From assembly GCA_002778195.1 (NCBI GenBank), contig PCDI01000001.1, positions 2,992,857-3,056,856 on the forward strand: 64,000 bases of DNA, given 5' to 3'. Source of the stretch: Raffaelea ambrosiae. Lineage: Eukaryota; Ascomycota; Sordariomycetes; Ophiostomatales; Ophiostomataceae. The notes beneath the pieces are model-generated. The model was given only the letters and a program-made list of their open reading frames with translations, ran no database searches and had not been told where the DNA came from. This document shows, in pieces, positions 42,678 through 52,545 of this stretch; the stretch's first letter is position 1, and each line of letters begins with the position of its first letter. The position numbers and the translations under genes were made by a program.

Positions 42678-43616
42678 AAAGAAAGAAAGAAAAGCAGACA
42701 CGAAATTTCAAAAATGAGGCAACAAAAGAACGCATCACGCCGATCCAACATGAAATCAAAAACGAGACAAACAAACAAAAAAACGAAACAAAAAACAACC
42801 CCCTCTCTCCCATCACCACACACATCGCACTCACAATTGATGTAGAAACACCATCGCCAGCTGGCATTGCTCGTCAGGGCACCGCCAATGACCGGCCCCA
42901 GGGCGCTGGCCGTCGCCCACACCATGCCGATCATGCCGTAGTACTTGCCCCGCTCGCGCGGCGAGAACAGGTCGCCGATGATGATGTTCACCAGCGTCAG
43001 CAGCCCGCCGGCACCCACGCCCTGCACGACGCGGCCCCCGATCAGCATGGCCAGGTTGACCGAGGCGCCGCACAGCGCGCAGCCCAGGATGAAGACGGCC
43101 GACGCGGCCAGCAGCACGGGCTTGCGGCCCCAGACGTCGCTGAACTTGCCCCAGTTGGCCGTAGTGGCCGCCGCCGCCAGCATGAACCCGGAGCCGACCC
43201 AGACGAAGCCGGCGGCGGAGCCAAAGTGCTCGGCGATCGTCGGCAGCGCCGTGGTGATGATGGTGTTGTCGAGCGCCGCGAGGAAGACAGACATCTGGAA
43301 AAAAAAAAGAGAAAAAAAAAGAAACGAGTTTTGTCAGTGGACAAGTGTTAGGTGTCGCCGACAACTGTCAGGTGTCGTCGACAACAAAAAAAAAACAATA
43401 CAACCAAGGGGACAGACATACACAGGAGGCGGCCATGATCAAAAAGACCTCCAGCGTGGTCCGCTTGGGCGGCGCCGGCCTGCTGGCAGGCGGCGGTGCG
43501 ACGCTGTCTTCGACATTCTCCTTGACGTTCTCGTCCTCGTCCGTGTTGACAGGAGGCGTCGGCGCTGTTTCCAGATCGTCGGGACGGTCCTCCATCATGA
43601 CCTCGTCGTGGGCCAT
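41480..43616 (-). CDS. MFS transporter, DHA2 (14-TMS) drug:proton antiporter type
   Basis: Three exons, 43616-43422, 43294-42835 and 42597-41480, give 590 aa. The acidic N-terminal tail (about 1-55) precedes VFLAALDNTIITTALPTIA (DHA family motif D1), GKFSDVWGRKPVLL (MFS motif A), GRVVQGVGAGGLLTLVNIIIG (motif B/C region), [24 protein letters not shown] (the classic DHA2 motif, restored across intron 2) and about eight further hydrophobic helices. Exporters of this group move toxins, azoles or secondary metabolites in exchange for protons across the plasma membrane. The large extracellular loop before the last helix (about 500-540) and the basic C-terminal tail (RKKAEKQQK) are family-typical. 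Intron 2 contains a (GAAA)n array. Its tail-to-tail partner is a Zn2Cys6 regulator, which hints at joint control. The substrate is unknown. Confidence 0.93.
42620..42693. repeat. (GAAA)n microsatellite in MFS intron 2
   Basis: About 18 tetranucleotide units within the 237-bp intron. On the coding strand it is a polypyrimidine (TTTC)n run lying just inside the 3' half of the intron. Confidence 0.95.
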
Positions 43617-45090
43617 GGTGACGTGGATGTGGCGTTGTGGCCCAGAGGCAGTCCGGAACGGCCAAAGAAGAAGGGAAAGAGAGTCAGTCGATCTTGCGAG
43701 GCTTGTCCTGCTGAGAAGGCCGTGGACGATCTGCACACGATGAACGATGCGCGACTTGAAATGAATCCAGGCGCTCAGTTCTCCAGGCACAATCAAGTTG
43801 AAACCCGGTCGGACACCTCCTTTTTAGGGCTGGCGCTTTCTTTTTTTGCTTCTCTCTCTTTCTTGGCTTGCCGTGTACAATGTACTGCGCAGTGCCCCCT
43901 TTCAATTGCGGCTCGTGGTTGGCTCCGTGTTCCTACAGGCCGTGGTCCGCTCCGGTGTTGAGTGAGTGCCGAGCGGATGTATTTTGGGAAACTTGCTTTT
44001 TTTTTTCGTAGTGCTGTCGCATGTGCTGGTCCGATGATAAGATTGCACGGCAGCGTCCCCAAGCAACCAAAACAAAGTTTAGCTTGAACCAGTGGTCCCC
44101 GCAGTTGGTCCCCAATTGGTCCCCAATTGGTCCCCCGTTGCTGTTAGCGCCACCGTCCCCCGGTGCTCGGCGTTCATGTCGCCCCGGTGGGTCCTCAGCC
44201 CCTATTGAGCGAAACAATCCGTTCTAAACTCCGGCTGACTCATTCGGACATTCGGCCTTTGCTCTGCTGTGGCTGCAATCCATGCTTCAGACAAGCGCAG
44301 ATGCGCTCCGGGGGGTCGCAGTCAAGGCCAGATATACGCATGGCACTCGGCGCTTATTGAATGACGCTCTTGGGGCCAACGGCATCGGTGGTCGGAAACA
44401 CCGACTCTTGTGATCTCCCCGGTATGGGTATGTGCCCCCGCACCAGTTCCCAAGGACTCGGAACAATGGGACCGCCATTGTTTCTTGGCCGTGTAAGTGC
44501 CGGGCACCGCTTCTCGGGCTGCAGAGGCCCGTCTTCTTTATGTCGGCGTCAGAGGCCCTGGAGCTCGCGTTGGTGACGAATATCACCCCCAGTTTGATTT
44601 AACAGACATGTCTGGATATGCTCGTATTTCGCACTCCACGTCAACCCTTTGACTCTTACAGATCACGACCCAATCTTTGGAAGACCAGAATGAAACCTTC
44701 ATCTCAAAGAAACATTGCATCGAAAGCCCCCCAAAATTCAAAACAAAACACAAAAAAACAAAACAAAAATACTAGAATATCAAAAAGTATGGGGTATATC
44801 TAACATCCGCGCCAATTCCGGAAGAGATGTCGTAGAAAAACACGATTGAAAAGAAGAAGCCGCTTACCACAACCAAGAAAAGAAAAAGAAAGAAAAAAAA
44901 GAAGAAAAACCATGTACCCTTTCCCAAACCAATCCAAGCATTGCTTTTTGCTTGCCGTGTACCCCGCTCCCAGCCTGTAACCCACAGCAATGGAATCCTT
45001 TCCTGGAATACGCGCACGCAAAGAATTCTCTCTCCGCCATGGACAGCCGTGTGATTATTTTGTGAGTCGTATGGTCACGCCGCCCGGCAT
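43617..45090. other. 1.5-kb intergenic interval
   Basis: Promoter side of the MFS gene and 3' side of the GPCR gene. Contains three 11-bp units (ATTGGTCCCCA type, 44104-44136). No gene seen; reading frames here are short. Confidence 0.5.
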
Positions 45091-46870
45091 TCACGACTTC
45101 AGTTTGGCCATGTCGCTGGCGATACTGCCTTTCTGGCTGCAGAGGCTGGCCGTGTCGCTCTTTGTCTCGTCGATCTCGACGGTCACACTCGTCACCGTGT
45201 CACATTGTCTGTCCTGTCATCAGCAAAAAAAAAAAAATGGCCCACTCGAAAACTTCACTTCTCCGAAAAAGGGGGGAAACCCACATGGCCATCCCCATGA
45301 TCTCGCCGGCACCCGAGCCGAAGCCCTTAAGAGACGGCTGGCTGCTGTTCTTGTCGCCGCCCCCCCGCAAGCTGCGCAGCCGTGCCCCCGCGATCACCTG
45401 GTCGTTCCACCGGCGCCACCGCTTGCCCTCGTGGCACTTGTTGGGGCTGCCGTCGCCCCCGGACACGACCACCACGTTGCCGAACCGGCGGCCCGCGGGC
45501 GTCCGCATAAAGGCAAACGTCTCGAGGCCCGTGTCCTGGCTCGGCGGTGCCTGGCCCGAAAACACAATCGAGCGCCGCGTCGATGCATACAGGGCCACAT
45601 CCAGCCAGCCCGCCGAGGCGATCATGGAGCCGGCAAAGCAAAAGTAGGCCAGGCTCACGTCGTTGCCGGCCATGGAGGCGATCCGGCCCGCCGCCAGGGG
45701 CGCCGTGCAGAGGACGTAGATGAGGGGGTACAGCAGAAACGTCGGGTGGCGGGCCGAGCGCGGGATGGGCGGCAGGCGCTTGGCGGCGCTGCTGCTGCTG
45801 CTGCTCGCATTCGTCGTCGTGGAACGGGGCGAGCCGGGCACCATGAGCTCGGGGCCGTTGGGGTCCGGGTTCGGGTAGTGCTCGCCGTGGCTGCCGGCGG
45901 CCAAGCAGCACTTGTCCGAGTGCCTGCGGTGCATGTGCAGATGCAAGAAAATGACCAGGTAGATGATGCTGGTCAGGGCCAAGGCCAAGAAGATCCAGAG
46001 GTAATGGAGGTACAGCCGCAGGTCTTGGAACGCCGAGTTGATCCAGCACTGACTGGTTAGCCGCTACATACCAAACAGGACGCATCCGAGTGCGGGACAA
46101 CATACCCATGCGCCGGCGCGAACATACAGACCACCCTGGCCGGAGCCGTTGTTGGTGACGATCACGCCCAGCAGCGCCATGCCGTAGACGAACCCCCAGA
46201 GTGCGCAGATGGCCGAGTAAAAGGCCCACGTGGACAGCCGGTAGCCCTGCACCACACCCAAGTACGTGTGCATGGCAATGGCCGTGATGAACACGCTCGA
46301 GGCCAGGTCGCCCGTCGACACAAACCAGCCCTGCGCCCAGCATACGGGCGAGCCCACCGCGACCGAGTTCTTCACCAGCCAGTTGGCATTGAGAAGAAAG
46401 GCCGTGGCTTGCTGGATGTCGGCAAAGAGCAGGTTGTAGATGAGGACGAGAAACTGGTTGGGCGGCTCCTTGCGCAGCCGCTGCCAGAACGTGTCGAGGG
46501 CTCGCTGGGGAAGGGTCGCGGCTTCGTCCTCGTCTTTTTGCGGACAGAAATGGGAGGGCGGCGCCAGAAAGCCGTTGGCATCCGACAGTGTGGGTGATTC
46601 TGGCTCCGGCGATGTGGCCCGTTTCTGCGACGACGCGCTGTCTCGGTCTGGTGGGTTGAGCTGCCAGCTGACGAGCTTGTAGGTCAAGTAGGCGAAGAGG
46701 ATGAGGCTGGTCAAGAAGGACGCAAACCCAAACGTGGCCACGGCGCCGAGACCGTGTATGAGTACGGGTAGCAAGGGAGAAATGGTTCCCGTCGCATCCT
46801 CCGAGTCGTAGACGTTGGACGTTGCGCCGAGCGCCATCTCCATCGGTGTTGACAGACCGGCGTACGACAT
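45091..46870 (-). CDS. Git3/cAMP-receptor-like seven-helix GPCR
   Basis: Three exons predicted, 46870-46106, 46048-45285 and 45208-45091, give 548 aa. Helices: LLPVLIHGLGAVATFGFASFLTSLILFAYL (in two overlapping stretches), then after a cytosolic loop FLVLIYNLLFADIQQATAF, WFVSTGDLASSVFITAIAMHTY, YSAICALWGFVYGMALLGVIV, a cysteine/tryptophan block AGAWCWINS restored across intron 1, YLHYLWIFLALALTSIIYL and two more after a Ser-rich loop (PLIYVLCTAPLAAGRIASM, SLAYFCFAGSMIASAGWLDV). This is the layout of fungal Git3/CRL-type receptors that act through heterotrimeric G proteins in nutrient sensing. Without the last intron the frame ends at 45200 in an implausible poly-T-encoded Phe run. The 76-bp intron (45284-45209, GTGGGT donor) leads to a tail CDTVTSVTVEIDETKSD ending at 45091. 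The last join is inferred. Confidence 0.82.
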
Positions 46871-49669
46871 CGTTCTGCGTGCTTGTTGATGATGGATGGA
46901 AACCGTGGCAAAGGTCTAAGTTGCGACGACGTTCGACATCGACGAGGAAGGAAGTCGATCAACGAGCAGAAAAGAAGACGGACAGACGAAAAAAAGACAG
47001 AACAAGGCACCAAAACGAATGAAATGGAGACGTCCCTAAACCAGGGGAGCAGACTCTCAAGTCAGAAGGAAAAGAAAACGAAGGTAGAAGACGCTCCAAG
47101 AAGCCGTTTACATCTTTCAGTTATGCGCAGCAAAACAAGGAACGACGATGACCAGACACCGAAACTGGGGGCAGCAAAATCTCGAAAACAGAAAACAAAA
47201 AAGAGTGGGAACGGGAACTGAAAAAGAAGAGAAAAGAGAAAATCGAGGAACAAGAGGATGAAATGGAGATAGTCTCCCCGAAAAAAAGAGAGAAACAAAG
47301 AGTCCACTTTTGATGCGGGCGAAGAGCAGAAACGGGGACGGATGGCAAAGAAAATCCCCGACAGGCTGGCAGTGGTCCCAGACAAGAAAGGATACAACAG
47401 GAAGGATACAGCAGCAAAGTCTATCCTGCGAGGAGTAAGAGAGCCATTGATTGTCCGGTCTGGGGAGGAAGGGCTCGGCGTATGAGGATGGACATCATGG
47501 GGCAAGGCTAAGGGAGCAGGGGGGGGGGGGGGTTGCACCGTCCCTTCTATCCGTTTTCCCGCCTGGCCGGATCCAAGAGAGAGAATAGCCAACAACATGC
47601 ACAGGCGAGAAGACGCCGACGGTGTGGCAAAAAGGAGGAGGAAAAGGCTGCCACCAACCCAGTGTCAAAGTCCAGCGTCGACCAGCAGCCATTGGCCCAG
47701 CGAACACCAGCAGCCAGACCAAACAACGGAGATCATAGCCCGCTTTTTTTTTTTTTTTAATTCCCCACGGCTGTCCATGTTCCATGTTTGTTCCACGTTG
47801 AATAGGCAAAGAGCCCGCCAAAGACCACAAAAGAAGAGCATACAAGAACAGCCTAAGACCCAGGCATGGGCGGTGGTGGGACAATCGCACAATGTCCCTG
47901 CATATGGATTGTTTTGGCTTTTTTTTATCTATTTAAATTACAATATTCTTTTTTGTAACGCGGCTCACGGACGGGGCCATAGAGCCGTGAGAAGGGGTCG
48001 TCGATGGCTTCTACTGGTTCCCAGTGGGTGCTGGCATCCACGGGGCGATCCCGTTGTCGCGTATCGTCGATCCGACTGGACGAGCCACGCCGGCCCTGTT
48101 GCTGGATACGACACTGCCATTGTTCTGGATCTTCTTTTCCTCTCTGTCTTCTTCTTCTTGCTCGAGAGCCATGACCTTGGGCCGGGGCTGGCCGTGGGCC
48201 ACCTCGATGCTGCGCCATATGGGGATAGACGCCAAGGCCGCTTGTCGTGTTTCTGTTGCACTCGATAAAACGACAGGGCTGGCCAGAATTACAGGCCCGG
48301 GCAGGCCCTGGAGCTGCACCTTGCTATTCATGACCAAAAATGCACGGTTCTGCTTTCCTTGCATTCAAATCTCTTCAATTGTTCACCTTCTTGTCGACGG
48401 TGCTGGATCGTAACATCACGGCATCTAGATGGACATGGGCAGCCCTCACCGACCAGTTAAAAGCCGCTGTGGCGGATGACCATACGCCATCAATCAGCGT
48501 CTACATGGCGACTGCTCACAGAGCCGATGAAAACAACAGCGCATTTGCTGCCTCGACTGCATTGCCTGACCCGACGCACCAACGTATCGGAGATTTCCCT
48601 TCCTGTCTCTGATCTCTATGATCGACGCCCTATGGGCTTCCTACAAAACCAAACGACGACTCATTCGGCCAAGGTCGGCAAGACGTGATCTTGCATCCAA
48701 CAGAGCGGAGGCTGTCCATTCCGCTGACGACATGGGGAGGGGTGTTTCTTTTGCCTCTTATGGAACCAAGCTGTGTCTTCTTGGCAGTTGGCTTTTTCTT
48801 TGCCATCTTTTCTCGCTTCGCGGCTGTGCTTGTCGAGGTCTTTCGGAAGATCTGTTGTTTTCTTGGCCTGCCATTCTGCATCTCTTCGTCCACGGTTCTG
48901 CCTGTTTGTTGCTCGGTAGACCCCAGAGCATAAGGCTGGGATGCTTAACAGCCGGCAGCCGTTGGTGCTGTTCCCCAATGCCTTGCCAGTTTTCTGCCTC
49001 CCACTCGCTCCCTTTCTGTTGTCTCGTTCCCGTTCCAACAAGCAGGAACTGTTTCCCACCTGTCTCGGAGATTTTGTCGTGCGCAAGCTATCCTTTCGAC
49101 AATCTTAACGAGATTTGCCAGTGTTCTTCTTGAAAGACGGGTACAAAATTCCCGAAGGCGCATTCTGGGATTCGGTGAAGTAAAACTGATCTCTTTTTTT
49201 TGTTCTTGTTTCTTCGGCTCTTCAAAAAGACACCTGTCCAAGACTGCAAGCCCAGCCACGCCTGTGATGCTCTATCCCACTTCGCATGCTATGCCCAAGC
49301 CAGAATTGCACTCAAACAGTTGCCTGCATCTCCCTGGCATGCAGCTTGACATTCAGTTTGAGAGGCAATGTGGGCTTCCTGTAAACGTCGCCCGTGGCAG
49401 ACCTCCCTTCTGTCTCGGCAGCGCAAAGGACGCCGTCTTGTCCACACGCAGTTTTGGGTGACGTCTTCTTTTAGTGGGGGTGCAAGCGAATGAATTAGCG
49501 GCTGTGGGGCCTATTTGGGGGCGCCTCTCCCGGCTTCTGCCATTCTCGGCACCCCGAAAAGCGTCACCGACGTTGCAAGAGAGAACACGCTCGCAATCGC
49601 GGCCCATTCCCGCCAAAAAAAAAGGAAAAAAAAGAAACATCCCCTCACTACCGCAGTCGCCCCCGAGCC
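46871..49669. other. 2.8-kb interval without a firm gene
   Basis: Upstream DNA of the divergent GPCR and LDAH-like genes. It holds a G-run at 47520-47531, many A/T tracts and a weak minus-strand coding candidate (47925-48331, listed separately). Nothing else can be supported. Confidence 0.45.
47925..48331 (-). pseudogene. Possible small gene or relic, frame-shifted
   Basis: Two overlapping minus-strand frames look partly coding. The upstream one starts MNSKVQLQGLPGPVILASP and contains IPIWRSIEVAHGQPRPK and an acidic EQEEEDREEKK stretch. The downstream one reads DASTHWEPVEAIDDPFSRLY then GPVREPRYKKEY and stops at 47925. No credible intron joins them at the point where the frames swap (about 48040-48120). 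It may be a gene broken by a frameshift, a gene with an intron I cannot place, or chance. I do not recognise a family. Confidence 0.25.
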
Positions 49670-50862
49670 ATGCCCGTGTGGCTGTCGTACCCGTCGTCGC
49701 AGCCCGCTGGCGGCGACGGCCGCGGCAGCGACGGCGAGAAAGCGACCGACGCGCGGCATTGTCTGTTCTTCTTCCTCCCGGGCAACCCGGGCTTCGTCGA
49801 CTACTACGAGACGTTCCTGTCCACGCTGCGCAGCCTGCTGGACAAGGTCGAGGAGACCAGTGCTGCCCATGGCAGCGGCCGCCCGGTGCGCTTCCACATC
49901 CTGGGCCGCAACCTCCTCGGGTTCGACGCCGGCGACGACGGCGGCGGCCAGTACGGCCCGGCCCCGTTCGACCTGGACACGCAGATCCGCGCCGCCGGCG
50001 ACGCCGTGGCGGCCGCGCGGATCGACAGCGCGGGCGGGCCGCGGCACGGCGAGCCCTTTGACGAGGTCATCCTGAGCGGGCACTCGGTGGGGAGCTACAT
50101 TGCGCTCGAGGTGTTCCGCCGGCACACGGAGACGGGCAGCCCCACCCCTCGGCTGCGCGCCGGCATTCTGCTGTTTGCCACGCTGACGCACCTGGCCGAG
50201 TCGCCGAGCGGCGTCGGGCTCCGCCGGCTGCTGCAGCTGCCCGTGATCGGCGCCCACGCCGGCACGCTGGCCGACGGCTTTCTGCGGTGCTGGCCGACGC
50301 CGGCGCTGGGCTGGGTGGTGCGCACGCTGCTGCGCTTCCCGCCGCATGCGGCCGCGGTCACGACGCGCTTCCTGTCCAACGGCGTGGGCGTGCGCCAGAC
50401 CATCTTCCTGGGCCGGGACGAGCTGGCGCACATCCGCGAAGACACGTGGGCCGACGAAGTGTGGGAGGTGGCCGAGGAGGCCGAGGAGGCCGAGGAGGGG
50501 GAAAAAGGAAGAGCAGGATCAAGAGCCGCGGACGACGACGACGACGACCCGCCGCCCAAGTTCATCATCTTCTTTGGCGAGGACGACCACTGGGTCAACA
50601 ATGCCCGCCGGGACCAGTTCATTGCACGGCGCGAGGCGCACGCCAGGCGGGACGGCCCAGCGCACAAGAAGGGCCGGGCACGCATCGTCATGGACGAAAA
50701 GGGCCTGCCGCATGCCTTCTGCATTCGTGAGTTTTGGAGATCTGATCTACCTCTGGCTGCTGGAAGACTCGAAGCTAACTTTGGCGTCCACTCACAGAAC
50801 ATGGCGAGGAGGTGGCCGAGAAGGTCAGCACCTGGATCGCCAGCATACTGGGAGACTTGTGA
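49670..50862 (+). CDS. LDAH/DUF2305-type lipid-droplet-associated serine hydrolase
   Basis: Two exons, 49670-50726 and 50798-50862 (71-bp intron with branch GCTAACT), give 373 aa. An alpha/beta-hydrolase with the LDAH layout: FFLPGNPGFVDYYETFL near the start, the nucleophile elbow SGHSVGSY (Ser about 139), FGEDDHWV with the likely catalytic Asp (about 304), and LPHAFC with the catalytic His (about 348). A hydrophobic hairpin-like middle (GWVVRTLLRFP and neighbours) could anchor the protein on lipid droplets, as known for the family. An acidic insertion (VAEEAEEAEEGEK and DDDDDD) precedes the last third. The C-terminal exon restores the family end HGEEVAEKV. The start is the first ATG. Substrate in fungi is unknown; sterol-ester hydrolysis was proposed for the mammalian protein but is disputed. 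Confidence 0.92.
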
Positions 50863-51790
50863 GAAAAGAGATGGAGGGTGCCCTTGTTTAATGATTGGAC
50901 TGAATGATGCCGTTCCTTTTATGATAGACCTCGCGTGCTCCATTAGAATGTAAGAATGTTCACACACAAAGACAAAGCGCCATGTCCAATTGCTCGCGCA
51001 GCCATCGTGTTTTGTAGAATTGGATTCCCCCGTAAAGATGTTGGTTGTGAGAGTGGTGGTCGAAATGAGCCTCATCACCATCACGTGACACGCCAAACAC
51101 GACAATGGCTGGCAGCGACTCACTACCCCAGGTTTTCCGATATCTGGAGATATGATGATCTTGGTGTGAAGAGACGGCCATGGGTCTGCCGAGGCAAAGA
51201 AAAGGCAAAGCAGGACAAGGAAAAACCAGGCGTTGTCCAATGACCACGGAGAGCACGCCACGGACGAAAAAACGGGTTCCGTCGGTCATACGAGCAACAA
51301 CGTGACGATGTGTCCTGCTTACTCGGCCACAACGTTCAGGCACACCTCGCACCCCGTGACACGCGTCAGGTCTCTCCCCTTGACTGGCGGAGGATCTTCG
51401 CCTTTGGGCGAGAAACGGCCAGAATGCAGCAGAACGCAGGCCGGGGACTCTTCCGTTTGGGACAAGCCCGCTGGTACAACGTTCTAGGCAGTGGCAGCCC
51501 GTTTCCACCAAAGACGGTCTAGTGGCAAGCCGAGACGATTGTCACGCAAAAGCAGAAAGGTTCATCGGGAACATGACCACAAAACATGGCCAAACAGGAC
51601 GATTGCCCACCCCGTGCTGGGCCGGTCATGAGGTTTCGCTTGTTGTTTTCCCCCTCCTGTATTTAATCGACGCGGCGTCCCAGTGCTGGACGAAGAGAAA
51701 GAACGGTTTGTCTTGTGTCCCATAGCAAAGCAAGATCTCCATTGCAACCAATCACCAACCACCCATTCACCTCTTCTACCACGCACAACC
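50863..51790. other. Intergenic between LDAH-like gene and 229-aa gene
   Basis: No gene seen. A TATTTAA element near 51660 lies about 130 bp before the next ATG and could serve as a TATA box. Confidence 0.45.
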
Positions 51791-52545
51791 ATGTCTGCTT
51801 TCCCAGAGCTCCTCTACCATACCACACTCACGGTGGTGGACTACCACGCCGACACGTCCGGCAGCACCCGCACCGTCTACGTGCTGGGCACCCGGACCTC
51901 GCTGTCGGCGGCCAAGGCCTTTGCCGTCACGGCCCTCAACGCCCTGGGCTACGAGCCGGCCGACTTTGCCACCTACGCCGTGAACGACGGCTCCGCGCCG
52001 TGGACGCACGGCGACGGCGTCATTGTCTTTGCCAAGGCCCCGGCCGGACAAGAGTTCCTCGTCGGCATCGACACCACGCCCAACGACCAGGAGTTCTCCG
52101 AGGGGCCCCATGGCCACATCGAGGTGTCGCCCTACCCCGAAGACAACAAGACGAACCCGGACGAGCGGCTGCACTATGTGCTCCAGACCGAGACCAACTA
52201 CGACAAGGACCGGTCGGGCGCCGTCCAGAGAACGGAGATCGAAGGCGCCTACTTGCACCGGCAAGAAGCCCTCGACGCCGCCAAAAGGTGTCTGAAGAAC
52301 GTCCAGCACGACTTTGCCGAGTACGACGAACAGGACAACCCGTCCCTGTCGGGCCAGGTAAGCACTTCCCATGCATTCTCTTCGAAAGCTCGATCAGCAG
52401 ATGCTCATGCCTTTGCGTGCAGTGGCCATATGGCGAGGATGTTCTTGTCCACGCTGTCTCGCAAACGGGCGAGAACTACAGCGTTGCCGTGCGCACCATC
52501 CCGGGAGCGCACAAGAAACACCACAAGGAGAACCAGAAGAACTGA
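51791..52545 (+). CDS. Conserved-looking fungal protein of unknown function, 229 aa
   Basis: Two exons, 51791-52357 and 52423-52545, with a 65-bp phase-0 intron, give 229 aa. I do not recognise the family. The protein is soluble, with no signal peptide or membrane segment. It starts MSAFPELLYHTTLTVVDYH and contains a helix-loop pattern (AAKAFAVTALNALGYEPADF), several charged segments and a C-terminal piece joined by the intron, WPYGEDVLVHAVSQTGENYS, before a strongly basic His/Lys tail (AHKKHHKENQKN). Exon GC content, codon use and the consistent splice join argue that it is a real gene. The TVYVLGTRTSL and GEDVLVHAV strands give a mixed alpha/beta impression. Upstream leader is CT-rich. Confidence 0.8.

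Noticed and set aside
45200..45284. End of the GPCR at 45200
   Set aside because: Would end in a run of Phe encoded by a poly-T tract; an intron with good phase gives a more natural tail, though this remains unproven.
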